From contig NZ_KQ961857.1 in NCBI RefSeq assembly GCF_001563665.1, positions 1 to 45,741 of the forward strand: a stretch of 45,741 bases of DNA. Reading direction: 5' to 3'. Positions 35,039 to 42,805 of the stretch are shown here, in pieces. The stretch is from Gardnerella vaginalis. GTDB taxonomy: Bacteria; Actinomycetota; Actinomycetes; Actinomycetales; Bifidobacteriaceae. The position numbers and the translations under genes are program-made. Position 1 is the first letter of the stretch; each line of letters starts with the position of its first letter. Below the pieces are notes generated by a model, which worked only from the letters and a program-made list of their open reading frames with translations, was not told the DNA's origin and made no database searches.

Positions 35039-36043
35039 TTAATTTTGACCATCTTGACCACTTTGACTATCTTGACTATCTTGAGTGTCAATATAATCAG
35101 GATCAACAGAGTCTGAATTATCATCACGACCAGACGGGACGTATCCTCCATCATCATCTTTTTGATGTTGAGAAGAAAGCGGATATCCATTACCATCACG
35201 ATTTAGAAAATTAGAACTCAAATTTTTAATTTTCTCAAGATATTGATCAAAAGCTTTCTTTAAATCGTCAATGCATTGCTTCATCTCTTTAATATTATTG
35301 TTATTGCTATTATTAAGAGCTTGATTAGCTAAATCAACGATTTTCTGTAATTCATCTTTAGCTTGAGATAAAACAGGAATATTTTTAGTTTTATTTATAA
35401 GATCTTTGCCTTTAGAAACCAATTTCACTAGCTTTGCTGAAATAACACTCTTGGCAGCTTTAACAGCGTTATAAGCAGATTTTTTCAGGGAATCATTATC
35501 TTGACGGAAATTTTCAATTTTCCCAGAAAACTTATCTTCCACAGAAGGAGAATTGCTAGAATCAGCACCAACTGGACAATTTTGAATCTTCTCATTTAAA
35601 TCCGCTTTAACATAATTTAAAGAAGATTCGAAATCATCAAAAGCGCTCTTAGCTTCATCAGAATTCACTACGAAATCATATGTTTTAATTTCTGTAGCAT
35701 TACTAACATCGTCACTAGAAAGAGTTGCCTCTAGATTTTTTTGCTCAAAAAGCAAATCTTTACGCAAGCGAACGCAATTCTTAGTAGGCTCACTAACATT
35801 ATTATGTTTTATGCTATTAGAATTAGTAGTAAACAAGAAAAATACAATTGACGCAACAATAGCAATTGCAATAACGCAAACAGCAACTACAGCTGCAATT
35901 TCTCTTTTACCACCAAATAATGAATTATCAAAATCATCATTATAACTAGAACCGTTTTCGCTCGTGTCTTTATCATAATCAGCAGGTATAAATTCAGGAG
36001 GCATATCTTCCGGGTTATCGAAGTTGCTATTTTGATCATTCAT
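35039..36043 (-). CDS. Unrecognised single-pass membrane protein
   Basis: I do not recognise this 334-residue protein. Residues 1-47 are acidic and Asn/Asp-rich, with no cleavable signal. One membrane helix spans about 48-71, and the helical domain that follows (about 85-275) is predicted to lie outside the cell. It is rich in Lys, Asp and Ser, with two cysteines (about 90 and 156) that could pair. The C-terminal 50 residues are disordered, ending in DSQ/DGQ-type tripeptides. The layout recalls FIVAR-like or other surface helical domains, but no motif proves it. ATG at 36043 is the first start. It sits between pyrE and efp, in the same direction as both. Confidence 0.65.
   Translation of the reverse strand: MNDQNSNFDNPEDMPPEFIPADYDKDTSENGSSYNDDFDNSLFGGKREIAAVVAVCVIAIAIVASIVFFLFTTNSNSIKHNNVSEPTKNCVRLRKDLLFEQKNLEATLSSDDVSNATEIKTYDFVVNSDEAKSAFDDFESSLNYVKADLNEKIQNCPVGADSSNSPSVEDKFSGKIENFRQDNDSLKKSAYNAVKAAKSVISAKLVKLVSKGKDLINKTKNIPVLSQAKDELQKIVDLANQALNNSNNNNIKEMKQCIDDLKKAFDQYLEKIKNLSSNFLNRDGNGYPLSSQHQKDDDGGYVPSGRDDNSDSVDPDYIDTQDSQDSQSGQDGQN
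35045..35089. repeat. Five 9-bp repeats encoding the C-terminal tail of the membrane protein
   Basis: TTGACCATC, TTGACCACT, TTGACTATC, TTGACTATC and TTGAGTGTC lie in tandem. They encode the DTQ-DSQ-DSQ-SGQ-DGQ tail. Unit loss or gain would keep the reading frame. Confidence 0.85.
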
Positions 36044-36121
36044 AATCGGTCATTTCATAGTAAAATTCACACAACAATAACGTAAATAATATAACTATAT
36101 AAAGAAATTTAATTTTTAATG

Positions 36122-36820
36122 CTATTCACGCGCTCCATACTCTTGCAAATACTTTTTTGCGCTTCTTACAAGATTTTCATCCATAACAGCACTTCCATCA
36201 CTATTTGTAAGCTTTTGAGCTGCATTAAAAATTTCACTTACGTTAGCAATTGGCAAAACAGGGAAGCCAAATTCTTTCTCGACTGCTTTTACTGCAGAAA
36301 GATCGCTATCTTTTGTGCGCTCCATTCTATCAACTGCTAAAATCAAACCGACTACTTCAACTTTTGCTTCAGAATTTAATTTTGGTAAAGTTTCACGAAC
36401 AGCTGTTCCTGCAGTCATAACATCGTCAACTAATAAAACTTTCATGCCATCTTTCAAAGGCTTTCCAACCATAACACCGCCATCGCCATGATCCTTTCTT
36501 TCTTTACGATCGAAAGTAAAACCAACCGGCATATTGTAATTATTAGTCAACGCAATAGAAGTAGAAACAGCCAAAGGAATTCCTTTATACGCTGGACCAA
36601 ATACAGTATCAATATCTTTCGGGAGTTGACTGTTATTTATTGCTTGTACAACTCTTTTAGCGTAATAATCTCCAAGAGTTGCAATTTTCATTCCATCGTC
36701 AAATGCTCCAGCGTTTATGAAATAAGGCGATTTTCTACCAGACTTCAATGTGAAATCACCAAATTTAAGAGCTCCTGAATCAAGTAAAAACTTAGTAAAA
36801 CGTTCGTCTAACTGTTCCAT
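36122..36820 (-). CDS. pyrE: Orotate phosphoribosyltransferase
   Basis: This 232-residue enzyme joins orotate to PRPP, giving OMP. The PRPP-binding signature [16 protein letters not shown] and the flexible loop with [12 protein letters not shown] are complete. The N-terminus [24 protein letters not shown] is that of the single-function bacterial enzyme. ATG at 36820 has a modest GAG site. It is the last enzyme gene of the pyrB-C-F-K-D-E cluster, 44 bases after pyrD. Confidence 0.96.
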   Translation of the reverse strand: MEQLDERFTKFLLDSGALKFGDFTLKSGRKSPYFINAGAFDDGMKIATLGDYYAKRVVQAINNSQLPKDIDTVFGPAYKGIPLAVSTSIALTNNYNMPVGFTFDRKERKDHGDGGVMVGKPLKDGMKVLLVDDVMTAGTAVRETLPKLNSEAKVEVVGLILAVDRMERTKDSDLSAVKAVEKEFGFPVLPIANVSEIFNAAQKLTNSDGSAVMDENLVRSAKKYLQEYGARE

Positions 36821-36864
36821 TATTAACTCACTTTCTTAATATTTTTATAAGTTTTGCAAAATCG

Positions 36865-37821
36865 CTAACGCCAAGTCTTACCTTCAGCAAGCAAAGATGC
36901 TAATTTTGGTCTAGAATCAAGCAAATCATCTAATTCTCTAGCAATACGGATTGGAGCTGTAGGATCAACTAAAGCAGCAGCACCAACTTCTATTGCATTA
37001 GCGCCAGCATACAAGTATTCAAGTGCTTTTTCTCCAGAATCAATTCCGCCAATACCAATAATAGGAATATCTGGCATAGCTTGACGAACTCGCCAAACAA
37101 ATCCTAAACCAATTGGAAAAACAGCAGGCCCAGAAACACCACCAGTGCGATTAGCAATAATTGGCTCACCAGTTCGAATATCAATACGCAATCCAACTAA
37201 AGTGTTAATCATACTAAGAGCGTCAGCACCAGCATCAACTGCAGCTTTACAAATTGTCACAATATCTGTAACATTCGGAGTCATTTTCACAATCATCGGC
37301 TTATCTGTCATTGCGCGAAGACGAGTAATTAAGCGGTGTAATGCCACTGGATCCGTGCCGACACTCATACCACCGTGAGTGACATTTGGACAACTAACGT
37401 TAATCTCCAACATATCTGCAGAAGAATCTGCAAGTTTAGCTACAACCTGAGCATAGTCATCGTCACTATGGCCTGCAACATTAGTAATTACAAGCGCTCC
37501 CATCTTTTTAAGCTTAGGTAGCTCATCTACTAAATAATGGTCAACTCCAGGATTTTGTAAACCAACTGCATTTACCATTCCAGAAGGAGACTCTGCTGTT
37601 CTAGGAGCAGGATTTCCTTGCCAAGGCACAGGTGAAACACCTTTAGTACATATTGCACCAAGCTGACTAACATCATAAAAACGACGACATGCTGCAAGCT
37701 GAAAAGTTCCAGAAGCAGTTCCAACCATGTTTTTCCACTTAACACCTGCAACTTGAGTTGGATGCTTCCACACGTGACTTGTGTCAAAACCTAAAGTTGC
37801 AGCGGAATTTGTAGCGTTCAT
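36865..37821 (-). CDS. pyrD: Dihydroorotate dehydrogenase, class 1B catalytic subunit
   Basis: This 318-residue FMN enzyme oxidises dihydroorotate to orotate. NMVGTASGTF begins the barrel and NVSCPNVTHGG holds the catalytic Cys144, which defines class 1. GGIDSGEKALEYLYAGANAIEVGAA is the FMN phosphate site near the C-terminus. Adjacency to pyrK shows that it is the NAD-dependent class 1B, working as a PyrD-PyrK heterotetramer in the cytoplasm. ATG at 37821 lies 9 bases after the pyrK stop, so translation is probably coupled. Confidence 0.96.
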   Translation of the reverse strand: MNATNSAATLGFDTSHVWKHPTQVAGVKWKNMVGTASGTFQLAACRRFYDVSQLGAICTKGVSPVPWQGNPAPRTAESPSGMVNAVGLQNPGVDHYLVDELPKLKKMGALVITNVAGHSDDDYAQVVAKLADSSADMLEINVSCPNVTHGGMSVGTDPVALHRLITRLRAMTDKPMIVKMTPNVTDIVTICKAAVDAGADALSMINTLVGLRIDIRTGEPIIANRTGGVSGPAVFPIGLGFVWRVRQAMPDIPIIGIGGIDSGEKALEYLYAGANAIEVGAAALVDPTAPIRIARELDDLLDSRPKLASLLAEGKTWR

Positions 37822-37830
37822 ATTTACTTC

Positions 37831-38727
37831 TTACTCCCAACCCAATCGCTTAGAATCAAAAACTGGACCTTCATTACAAACTTTCAATCGACCTTCTAGA
37901 GTATCTACTACACAAGCAACACAAGTGCCATAGCCACAACCCATACGAGCCTCTAAACTAAGTTGACATTCAATACTACGCTCATGCGCCCAATGAGAAA
38001 CAGCTTTCATCATTGCAAGAGGACCACACGAAAGAATTACAATCGGCAAATTATCATTAAAATTAAAATGATTTTCTTCCTCTAATTTATTAAGAAGCGT
38101 AATAACAGTTCCTTCAGAATTAGTAATACTATGAACATCACTAATATATTCTTTCATTAAATCATCCGCAAAACGCTTATCTCTATATCCAAGAATCGCG
38201 CTTACAGTAGAATTCTCACACTTACTTAATGCTTGAGAAGCACATATCAAAGGAGGAACTCCTAATCCTCCACTTACAAGAATATAATGAGCAGATTTAG
38301 AAATATCATACCCTATTCCTAAAGGACCAATCGCATCAACACTATCACCTGCACGAAGGCGAGAAAAAGCTTTCGTACCGACTCCTACAACAGCGAATAT
38401 TAAAGTAAAAGTATCACCTTCAACACTTGCAACTCCAAAAGGTCTAGGAAGCATAGTTGTTGAATCAGGAGAATACAAATTTACAAATTGAGCAGGAAGC
38501 GCACATTCAGCTATAGCAGAATCTCGCAAAGTCAAACGATATACACCATCATCAAGTTTCTGATTGTCTATTACTTCTATAGCACGTCTTGCTAAAAGAG
38601 GTGAATATTTTGCGTCATCATTAGATTTTGAGGGACTACCACCTATATCATCAGCATTATTATTACGAAAAGTAAATATGGAGCTTTCCAAAGCTTTTCG
38701 CGTATGCATAAACATGCCATCACTCAT
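37831..38727 (-). CDS. pyrK: Dihydroorotate dehydrogenase electron-transfer subunit (PyrK)
   Basis: This 298-residue flavoprotein passes electrons from PyrD to NAD. A ferredoxin-reductase-like FAD domain (LPRPFGVASV at about 93-102) and an NAD domain (LVSGGLGVPPL) precede the 2Fe-2S cluster site Cys264, Cys269, Cys272 and Cys284. The N-terminal extension of about 45 residues rich in Asn and Ser exceeds the usual start of the family. ATG at 38727 follows GGGG. The spacer of 180 bases to pyrF upstream is AT-rich with no clear terminator. Confidence 0.94.
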   Translation of the reverse strand: MSDGMFMHTRKALESSIFTFRNNNADDIGGSPSKSNDDAKYSPLLARRAIEVIDNQKLDDGVYRLTLRDSAIAECALPAQFVNLYSPDSTTMLPRPFGVASVEGDTFTLIFAVVGVGTKAFSRLRAGDSVDAIGPLGIGYDISKSAHYILVSGGLGVPPLICASQALSKCENSTVSAILGYRDKRFADDLMKEYISDVHSITNSEGTVITLLNKLEEENHFNFNDNLPIVILSCGPLAMMKAVSHWAHERSIECQLSLEARMGCGYGTCVACVVDTLEGRLKVCNEGPVFDSKRLGWE

Positions 38728-38907
38728 GTGATACCCCTACTCTTGTAGTAATTGCTATCAATTTTTATTTTTAAATCTAAAAAGCTTAAATTTTAGTTAT
38801 TATAAACAATTTATTAAGCTATCTTTTAAATTATTCTTAAGTTATATCAAATTACTATTATTTGCACTTAACAGTTTCACGAATATTCACCTTTTAATCA
38901 ACATATT
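38728..38907. other. 180-base AT-rich spacer between pyrF and pyrK
   Basis: No gene, clear promoter or strong hairpin was found. A small CTAC/GTAG pair lies close to the pyrK start. It is the only long gap within the pyrB-to-pyrE cluster. Confidence 0.5.
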
Positions 38908-39942
38908 TTAGCGATACACAGCTTGACGCAAGTTATCGCGCATATCACATGCAGATTCATAAGCACAATCTCTAACAATTTCAAGAACACTATCTATAGA
39001 TAACGAACCCTTATTTTTTATATATGATTCTGATTTTTTCCACGATCCTATAATTCCACGAGAAGAATTAACTATAGCTCCAGAGGCAAATTCGTCAAAC
39101 ATGCCAGCAACATCTTGAGCTGTACCGCCTTGAGCACCATATCCTGGAACCAAAAAGAAAGTATGAGGCATAAGATTGCGTAAATGTTTACCTTCTTCAG
39201 GATGAGTAGCTCCAACTACAGCACCGACTCTAGAATAACCATGCTTTCCAATATTTGACTCACCCCATTGTTCAATAAGATCAGCCATATGCTCGTATAC
39301 AGCTTTACCATCTTGTACAACAAGCTCTTGCAACTCTTTACTAGAAGGATTTGACGTTCTAAGAAGAACAAAAATGCTCTTATTATACTTAACAGCATTA
39401 TTTATAAAAGGCTTCACGCCATCTGAACCCATATAAGGATTAACAGTTAATGAATCTTCATGCCAAACATCATTATTTTGTGATTTTTCTAAAATTTTTG
39501 TTAAAGAATCATTCAATAATTCATTTTTTGAAGTCAAATAAGATGTAATATCTGTAAAACCGCTTATATGAGCAGCATACTGAGCTGCAGTAGATCCAAT
39601 ATCTCCTCTTTTAGCATCCCCTATTACAACTAATCCTTTAGATTTTGCATATTCGCAAGTCATAGTGTATGTATCTATTCCAGCAGGACCAAGCGCTTCA
39701 TACATAGCTATTTGAGGTTTTACTGCTGGAACAACATCTGCTATTGCATCAATAATCGAACGATTAAATTCGAAATACGCTGTAGCCATAAGAGTTGAAA
39801 GAGCCTCAGAATCATCAACTTCTTGTAAAACTTCATCAACAAGTCCGTTAATAATCTCAATAGGAACAATATCGGCTTTAGGATCTAACCCTACAACGCT
39901 AGGATTTTGTTTAGATTCGATTGCTTCTATAAGTTCGTCCAT
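38908..39942 (-). CDS. pyrF: Orotidine-5'-phosphate decarboxylase, catalytic copy
   Basis: This 344-residue enzyme makes UMP from OMP. The catalytic motif DAKRGDIGST (109-118) is intact, with AVKPQIAMYEALG before it and VPGYGAQGGTAQDV and NSSRGIIGSW after it. It begins NPSVVGLDPKADIVP and resembles the pyrKD-linked type found in Firmicutes rather than the actinobacterial one, which suggests a separate origin from the copy at 27889. ATG at 39942 follows AGGGGA. It lies 30 bases after pyrC in the pyr cluster. Confidence 0.96.
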   Translation of the reverse strand: MDELIEAIESKQNPSVVGLDPKADIVPIEIINGLVDEVLQEVDDSEALSTLMATAYFEFNRSIIDAIADVVPAVKPQIAMYEALGPAGIDTYTMTCEYAKSKGLVVIGDAKRGDIGSTAAQYAAHISGFTDITSYLTSKNELLNDSLTKILEKSQNNDVWHEDSLTVNPYMGSDGVKPFINNAVKYNKSIFVLLRTSNPSSKELQELVVQDGKAVYEHMADLIEQWGESNIGKHGYSRVGAVVGATHPEEGKHLRNLMPHTFFLVPGYGAQGGTAQDVAGMFDEFASGAIVNSSRGIIGSWKKSESYIKNKGSLSIDSVLEIVRDCAYESACDMRDNLRQAVYR

Positions 39943-39972
39943 ACAATTTCCCCTAAATTAGATAAATTAAAT

Positions 39973-41385
39973 TCACATTCTTGAAAACGCAATTTCAGAT
40001 CCAATAATTGTAGCTACTGGACGTCCTTTAACATCCCATCCATCGAATGGAGTGTTACGAGCTTTTGAATGGAAAGATTCAGCGTTCACAGTCCATCTTT
40101 CCTTTGTGTTAATCAAAACTAAATCAACATTTTCAGGATGCTCAGTTATGCTCAATCTCAAAGTACGCTTCGTGTCACATCTAGAAGATACGTTAAGCAA
40201 TGCAGCAATATCAGTTGGCCTTCTACTCATCAATTGCATAGGATTGACTGACATCAACTCAATCAAATGTTTATCATCTGTGTATCCTGCATCTACTAAC
40301 ACTTTTCTGCAAACAGCATATGCACATTCAAGACCAATAATTCCGTTAGGAGATACAGCAAAATCACCAGACTTTTCTTTTTTAGTATGAGGAGCGTGAT
40401 CTGTTGCAATCATATCAATTGTTCCATCTGCAATAGCAGCTAGTGTTGCTTGACGATCTGCTTTTGAACGAAGAGGAGGATTCATTTTTGCCATTGAACC
40501 GTAACGCAATACATCTTCATCACATAATGCAAGATAGTGAGGAGCTGTTTCACAAGTAATAGGCAAACCTTCTTTTTTAGCTTTACGTATAGCTTCAAAA
40601 GATGCAGCAGTACTTACATGCTGAAAATGAACATGCACACCAGTTTTACGAGCAGCGTCAATATCTCTTTGAACAATTGATAATTCTGTAGAAGATGCAA
40701 TACCTTCAACACCAAGCATTTTCGCAACAGGACCATCATTCATACATCCACTTTCGTGATGTTCGCAATGTTCTACGAAAGGCAAACCAGTTTTCTTAGC
40801 CATATCAAGAACATCTAACAAGATAGATTCAGGTACAGCAGCACCATCATCACTTATTGCAGTAACAGGATGCTTACGCATTGGAGAAGTTTTTTCATCA
40901 TCGCTTATTCCAAGAACATATTTTTCCCAATGCTCTATATTGCTAGGCTTTAATCCTTTACGACCAAGAGAAGCGCAAACAGTTACATCGTAGCGAACAG
41001 GTAATTTCACTCCATAGATACATCCGTATCGTTGCAAATAATCTATAACATTTTCAACATCAAATGGAGCATCAACCCATTTCTCACCATCAACTGCAGG
41101 AATCGTATTTGGCATGATTAAAACTTGCGTATAACCACCAGCAGATGCAGCTTCGCTTCCTGTTTGCATAGTTTCTTTGTCAGTTTGACCAGGATCTCTA
41201 AAATGCACATGCGGATCAGCAAAACCAGGAGCGACAATCATGTCACTTGCATCAATATCTCCACTTAATCGCGCATTAGGCTCTATCAAAGCATCTTGGC
41301 GAACACCATCAACTATAAGATCTATACGTTCACCAGTATCCCACACAGAGATATTGCGCAAATTTAAGGTACGTGCCTCGTCCAT
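39973..41385 (-). CDS. pyrC: Dihydroorotase
   Basis: This 470-residue class I dihydroorotase closes carbamoyl-aspartate to dihydroorotate with a zinc centre. The metal-binding DPHVHFRDPG (His59, His61) and the later ATDHAPHTKKEK signature are present, with MPNTIPA between them. The C-terminus is slightly longer than the usual 420-450. ATG at 41385 follows GGAG at good spacing. It is 61 bases after pyrB, in the same operon. Confidence 0.96.
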   Translation of the reverse strand: MDEARTLNLRNISVWDTGERIDLIVDGVRQDALIEPNARLSGDIDASDMIVAPGFADPHVHFRDPGQTDKETMQTGSEAASAGGYTQVLIMPNTIPAVDGEKWVDAPFDVENVIDYLQRYGCIYGVKLPVRYDVTVCASLGRKGLKPSNIEHWEKYVLGISDDEKTSPMRKHPVTAISDDGAAVPESILLDVLDMAKKTGLPFVEHCEHHESGCMNDGPVAKMLGVEGIASSTELSIVQRDIDAARKTGVHVHFQHVSTAASFEAIRKAKKEGLPITCETAPHYLALCDEDVLRYGSMAKMNPPLRSKADRQATLAAIADGTIDMIATDHAPHTKKEKSGDFAVSPNGIIGLECAYAVCRKVLVDAGYTDDKHLIELMSVNPMQLMSRRPTDIAALLNVSSRCDTKRTLRLSITEHPENVDLVLINTKERWTVNAESFHSKARNTPFDGWDVKGRPVATIIGSEIAFSRM

Positions 41386-41445
41386 ATAACTCCTAGTTTG
41401 CGTAAATTTTTATACTTAATATATTGTAATAGATTTTATTTTTCT

Positions 41446-42699
41446 TTATGCCTTATTATCACAATATAAGCAATGATATTCATGCATTCCAGATTCTGAT
41501 TTGTAGAATTTTTTAACTAATGTCAATTCACTATTTGTAATACAGCGAGGATTTGAACAAGTCATATTTTTTGGAGCATTCATATCATTATTGTGGATTC
41601 TTGGAAGGCTCAGAGAAATTCCATTAGCATCTTTAGATTCATTCTCTTCTAAAGGTACTCTTACAAAATCTGTAGGCTCATAGCCATCAAGTTCATCTCC
41701 AAGAACAGAACTTTCCAACGCCATACGCATTAGCATTCCATTCTTTACTTGATCAAAGTATGCAGCTCTAGAATCGCAATCAACATCAACTGAAATCTCG
41801 TTAATTCGAGGAAGAGGATGCAAAACAGCAGTATTTGGCTTTGCTTTATTTAATTTTTCTTCAGTCAAAATATAAGTATCACGAAGTCGCAAGTATTGAT
41901 CTCGATCAGTAAAACGCTCTTCTTGCACACGAGTCATATAAAGAACATCAAGTTCGCCGATTACTTTCATCAAGTCACGAGTTTCTTCATACGTGCAAGA
42001 AGGAGTATCTTTAATTCTGTCGATTACATATTGAGGAGTTTTAAGCTCATCTGGGCTAATAAGCACAAAATGAACGTTTCCAAAACGACAAAGAGTTTCA
42101 ATAAGTGAGTGAACTGTGCGTCCATATGTTAAATCTCCACACAATCCAACTGTTAAATTATTTAATCTACCAAAACGCTCAAGAATCGTTGCTAAATCTG
42201 CAAGAGTTTGCGTAGGATGCATATGTCCGCCATCTCCTGCGTTAATAATAGGTGTATTAACAGCTTGCGTTGCAACGAAAGCTGCACCTTCTTTCGGGTG
42301 GCGCATTGCTACAACATCAACATAATTAGACACGACTTTCAAAGTGTCACTTACTGTTTCACCTTTACTAGCACTAGAAAGACCAGCACCAGCGAAGCCG
42401 ATAACCTTACCCCCTAAACGCAACATTGCAGTTTCAAAACTCAAACGAGTTCGAGTACTAGGCTCATAAAAAAGAGTGGCTAACAATCTGCCATCGCAGG
42501 TGTGAGCCACTTCTTTACGGTGCGAATCAATGTATCGCGCTTTATCTAAAAGCATTCTAATTTGCGCAGTCGAAATATCATCCAACGTAACAACACTTTT
42601 ACCACTTAAAGACTGAGAAATATTTGACTCAATTGGAAGAAAACAACCAGAATTTTCGGATTGGGCATCTGATGCAAGCAATTTAGCGGAAATTTTCAC
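41446..42699 (-). CDS. pyrB: Aspartate carbamoyltransferase catalytic chain fused to the PyrI zinc domain
   Basis: This 417-residue protein catalyses the first committed step of pyrimidine synthesis. The catalytic chain has the carbamoyl-phosphate site STRTR (81-85), the HPTQTLADL block and HPLPR (294-298). After it come a linker and NMTCSNPRC...YHCLYCDNKA with Cys381-x4-Cys386 and Cys410-x2-Cys413, the zinc site of the regulatory chain PyrI. The allosteric nucleotide-binding domain of PyrI is absent and no separate pyrI follows. Loss of CTP/ATP control is an inference. GTG at 42699 follows AAAGGA; TTG at 42759 would add 20 residues. About 35 residues precede the conserved start. Confidence 0.93.
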   Translation of the reverse strand: MKISAKLLASDAQSENSGCFLPIESNISQSLSGKSVVTLDDISTAQIRMLLDKARYIDSHRKEVAHTCDGRLLATLFYEPSTRTRLSFETAMLRLGGKVIGFAGAGLSSASKGETVSDTLKVVSNYVDVVAMRHPKEGAAFVATQAVNTPIINAGDGGHMHPTQTLADLATILERFGRLNNLTVGLCGDLTYGRTVHSLIETLCRFGNVHFVLISPDELKTPQYVIDRIKDTPSCTYEETRDLMKVIGELDVLYMTRVQEERFTDRDQYLRLRDTYILTEEKLNKAKPNTAVLHPLPRINEISVDVDCDSRAAYFDQVKNGMLMRMALESSVLGDELDGYEPTDFVRVPLEENESKDANGISLSLPRIHNNDMNAPKNMTCSNPRCITNSELTLVKKFYKSESGMHEYHCLYCDNKA

Positions 42700-42743
42700 G
42701 GGCTTTCCTTTCTCTGTAGAAAGACGGCCACATATTGCGCGAC

Positions 42744-42769
42744 CTTGTAGATTGTACAAGATTTACAAG
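42744..42769 (-). promoter_or_regulatory. Palindrome over the pyrB promoter region
   Basis: CTTGTA (42744-42749) and TACAAG (42764-42769) are inverted around TTGTACAA (42752-42759), itself palindromic. A minus-strand -10 box TACAAT (42751-42756) lies inside. A regulator bound here would block pyrB transcription. No PyrR attenuator or pyrR gene was recognised in the window. Confidence 0.5.
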
Positions 42770-42805
42770 ACTACGACACAAAATACTTTCAATAAAGCGT
42801 TTAAA

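Noticed and set aside
42700..42759. TTG start for pyrB 20 codons upstream
   Set aside because: GTG at 42699 has AAAGGA at good spacing, and the extra codons overlap the promoter palindrome.
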